A stretch of DNA of 64,000 nucleotides from Chitinophagaceae bacterium UBA1930 (lineage in GTDB: Bacteria; Bacteroidota; Bacteroidia; Chitinophagales; Chitinophagaceae). Shown in pieces: positions 62,173 through 64,000 of this stretch. Location: NCBI GenBank assembly GCA_002337145.1, contig DDFK01000002.1, forward strand, positions 620,001-684,000, given 5' to 3'. The notes under the pieces are model-generated. The model made no database searches and was not told where the DNA came from. It saw only the letters and a program-made list of their open reading frames with translations. Within the stretch, counting starts at the first letter, position 1; each line of letters begins with the position of its first letter. The position numbers and the translations under genes are program-made.

Positions 62173-63700
62173 TATTTTTTATGTACTGGGCTGCATGGCA
62201 AGCATGAAGCTGCAGTGGCGTCGCACCCATCAGCAATGGCAACATGGCCCGGCAGTTCCCACCAATGCTGCCTTTCAACATAGAAAAGCTTTTGGGCATA
62301 TAACGTTAGCCAGTTGCTGCTACCTGCTATTGGTACTCTGCTGCCTATGCTTCCACGCAAACGCACAGCAAAATACCGACAACCAATACGCAAGACCCTT
62401 AAAGGAAGTGCTCACCAATATTGAACAGAAATTCGGTGTAAAAATCAAGTACCAGGATTCAATGGTGGCCAACAAAACGGTTGCCTATGCCGACTGGCGT
62501 TACCGCAACGATGTGGAAACAACACTCGACAATATCCTGAAACCCTTTGACCTAAAGGCAAAAAAAGATGGCGACAAAAAATATAAATTAAGTGCCTACG
62601 AATACTACCGCTGGACGGTTGAAGATGGTTGGGCAGAGCTTGACCGCATTGCATCGCAATACAAAAATGTGCAGGAATGGGAAGCCCGGAAACAAATGCT
62701 AAAACCATGTTTGCTAGCCGCATTGCAATTGTCAAAGCTGCCAGCATCGCCCAATACAAAACCCATCACAACACCACAAAGAAAATTTGATGGCTATACC
62801 GTAGAAAATATTGCCATCGAAATTTTGCCCGGTGTATGGATCAACGGCTCACTGTACAAGCCATCCAACTACAAAGGCAAAATTCCTGTTATCCTCAACC
62901 CCGATGGGCACTGGGAAAAACAGCGTTACCGTGCCGATTGCCAATACCGTTGTGCAGCCATGGCCAAAATGGGTGCAATGGCTTTTAGTTATGATCTTTT
63001 TGCCTGGGGCGAATCGCAACTGCAGTTTAAATATGAAGACCACCGCAAGAGCCTGGCTATGACGGTGCAGGCTTTAGGTTCCATACGCATACTGGATTAT
63101 TTACTATCATTAAAAGATGCAGATACCACCCGTGTTGCCATTACCGGTGGCAGCGGTGCAGGAAGCCATACTGTTTTAATGACGGCACTCGACGACCGCA
63201 TAAAAGTATCGGCACCTGTTGTTGCCATCAGTTCCTACTTCTATGGCGGCTGCCCTTGCGAAAGTGGCATGCCTATTCATGCTTGTGGCAACAGGACGGA
63301 TAATGTGGAAATTGCTGCAATGGCTGCACCACGCCCACAACTATTGGTAAGCGATGGTGGCGACTGGACAGACAAGACACCCGAACACGATTTTCCTTAC
63401 CTGCAAAAAATGTATAGCTGGTACGGCAAAAAAGACAATGTAAGCAATGTGCACCTGCCCAATGAAAAACATGATTTCGGCATCAATAAAAGAACAGCCG
63501 TGTACCATTTTATGGCACAATACCTAAACCTCAATATCAAAGCCATACAGGATGCTTCCGGTAAAATAGATGAATCGAAAATAACCATCGAAAAAGAAGA
63601 AGCCATGTATGTGTTTGGCGATAAAGGCGAAAAACTACCAACACATGCCATACACGGTTTTGAGAACCTCGAAAAAATATTCAATCAGGCAATCAAATAA
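62156..63700 (+). CDS. Secreted alpha/beta-hydrolase (acetyl-esterase-like) with N-terminal STN-like domain
   Basis: The 514-residue product has an atypically long N-terminus ahead of its hydrophobic signal (LASCCYLLLVLCCLCFHANAQ), formed in part by the repeat. No later in-frame ATG precedes the signal. Residues about 75-150 (ARPLKEVLTNIEQKFGVKIKYQ...DVETTLDNILKPFDLKAKK) look like the STN/DUF4974 signalling domain normally found in FecR proteins or TonB receptors. A serine hydrolase follows with GGSGAGSHT (nucleophile) and NEKHDFG (His). The fold resembles acetyl-xylan esterase-like enzymes. The domain mix is unusual; it may be a periplasmic esterase with a protein-interaction module. Confidence 0.8.
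   Translation: MKKRNNIFYVLGCMASMKLQWRRTHQQWQHGPAVPTNAAFQHRKAFGHITLASCCYLLLVLCCLCFHANAQQNTDNQYARPLKEVLTNIEQKFGVKIKYQDSMVANKTVAYADWRYRNDVETTLDNILKPFDLKAKKDGDKKYKLSAYEYYRWTVEDGWAELDRIASQYKNVQEWEARKQMLKPCLLAALQLSKLPASPNTKPITTPQRKFDGYTVENIAIEILPGVWINGSLYKPSNYKGKIPVILNPDGHWEKQRYRADCQYRCAAMAKMGAMAFSYDLFAWGESQLQFKYEDHRKSLAMTVQALGSIRILDYLLSLKDADTTRVAITGGSGAGSHTVLMTALDDRIKVSAPVVAISSYFYGGCPCESGMPIHACGNRTDNVEIAAMAAPRPQLLVSDGGDWTDKTPEHDFPYLQKMYSWYGKKDNVSNVHLPNEKHDFGINKRTAVYHFMAQYLNLNIKAIQDASGKIDESKITIEKEEAMYVFGDKGEKLPTHAIHGFENLEKIFNQAIK
62176..62250. repeat. Post-stop repeat copy G, within the next gene's 5' end
   Basis: TTTTTATGTACTGG and the core AGTGGCGTCGCACCCATCAG (about 62213-62232) match copy D and A. 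Here the repeat lies just after the transporter stop but is in the open frame of the esterase, ahead of its signal peptide, so it may be translated. Confidence 0.65.
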
Positions 63701-63717
63701 ATTTTGGAATAGGTACA

Positions 63718-63741
63718 CTGGTTTAAGTCTGCTTAAACCAG
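63718..63741. terminator. Perfect short hairpin after the esterase
   Basis: CTGGTTTAAG and CTTAAACCAG form a 10-base stem with loop TCTG. There is no following T tract, so a terminator role is uncertain and an operator is possible. Confidence 0.5.
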
Positions 63742-63763
63742 CATCATCTCAACAAATCAACAC

Positions 63764-64000
63764 ATGAAAAAAATAATCGCAACCTTTCTACTGGCAGCCA
63801 TTGCATTGCCAGCAATTTCTTTGGCCCAATCCGCACAACGTTATAAAATTGGCCTGATTGATTTGATGCTGTTGAAACGCCAGAAGCTTGGTGCAATCAC
63901 ACTTACCAAACAGCTTGGTGCCGATGGGGTAGAAGTGGACATGGGCGGCCTGGGCAACCGTGTTACTTTTGAGAATGAATTACTGAAAGATTCTGTCCGC
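63764..64000 (+). CDS. Secreted xylose-isomerase-like TIM barrel protein, 3' end beyond the window
   Basis: The frame opens MKKIIATFLLAAIALPAISLAQ, a signal peptide, and continues RYKIGLIDLMLLKRQKLGAI and LGADGVEVDMGGLGNRVTFEN to the window edge, 79 residues. This is the N-terminus of a sugar phosphate isomerase/epimerase-type (AP endonuclease 2) barrel. Signal-bearing members are common in Bacteroidota and their substrates are unknown. It follows the esterase by 63 bases. Confidence 0.8.
   Translation, partial: MKKIIATFLLAAIALPAISLAQSAQRYKIGLIDLMLLKRQKLGAITLTKQLGADGVEVDMGGLGNRVTFENELLKDSVR

Noticed and set aside
1..64000. CRISPR array, rRNA, tRNA or intact insertion sequence
   Set aside because: No regularly spaced direct repeats, no tRNA cloverleaf I could recognise, no rRNA core and no transposase motif were seen.

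Overview
The window reads as a chromosome segment of a Bacteroidota bacterium, most likely of the Chitinophagaceae type. The evidence is a SusC/SusD pair, many signal-peptide-bearing glycosidases with N-termini ending in ...AQ, tightly packed same-strand genes, moderately AT-rich DNA, and intergenic repeats typical of that phylum. I see no rRNA, tRNA, CRISPR array or intact insertion sequence.

Positions 3-44179 (+ strand) are one large polysaccharide utilization locus aimed at pectin, especially branched rhamnogalacturonan. In order it holds: the C-terminal part of a large protein I do not recognise, GH28, GH95, GH2 with malectin-like domain, GH78, a beta-propeller glycosidase, GH2 (3' frameshifted), DUF3826, SusC, SusD, two paralogous PL1-type pectate lyases, a beta-helix plus TIM-barrel (DUF6298-like) protein, a GH140/apiosidase-like enzyme, GH43, a BNR propeller protein, an (alpha/alpha)6 MGH1-like enzyme, an SGNH esterase, a LacZ-like GH2, a second GH78, a second DUF3826 and a sialidase-fold protein. 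The logic is lyase and polygalacturonase backbone cutting, SusCD import, then side-chain trimming. No regulator of the usual HTCS or ECF/FecR type lies in the window.

Positions 44180-46600 hold a small set of orphan genes (GGCT-like, an unknown, a BamE-like anchored protein) and a decayed reverse-strand remnant. Positions 46615-50081 and 54813-63700 look like intracellular catabolism: two SSS sodium/solute symporters, an L-fucose-isomerase-like protein, two DapA-family aldolases flanking an iron-containing alcohol dehydrogenase, a PdxA-family dehydrogenase, a DUF1537-type sugar-acid kinase and a secreted esterase carrying an STN-like domain. The aldolase / Fe-ADH / kinase / PdxA set is consistent with pathways ending in pyruvate and DHAP, and I propose it may consume the C7 diacid DHA (3-deoxy-lyxo-heptulosarate) of rhamnogalacturonan II through D-threonate.

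Between the two catabolic blocks, 50280-54603 is a reverse-strand accessory segment: LpxR-like lipid A deacylase, an HTH regulator with a clear candidate operator cluster, two small proteins ending in WWxFW, and a remarkable GyrB-like protein that keeps the fold signature but has lost its ATP-site motifs and TOPRIM domain.

Seven copies of a dispersed element with core near GCGTCGCACCCATC sit just after stop codons across the window. This is the most unusual non-coding signal seen here. The right edge cuts a signal-peptide-bearing xylose-isomerase-like TIM barrel gene.
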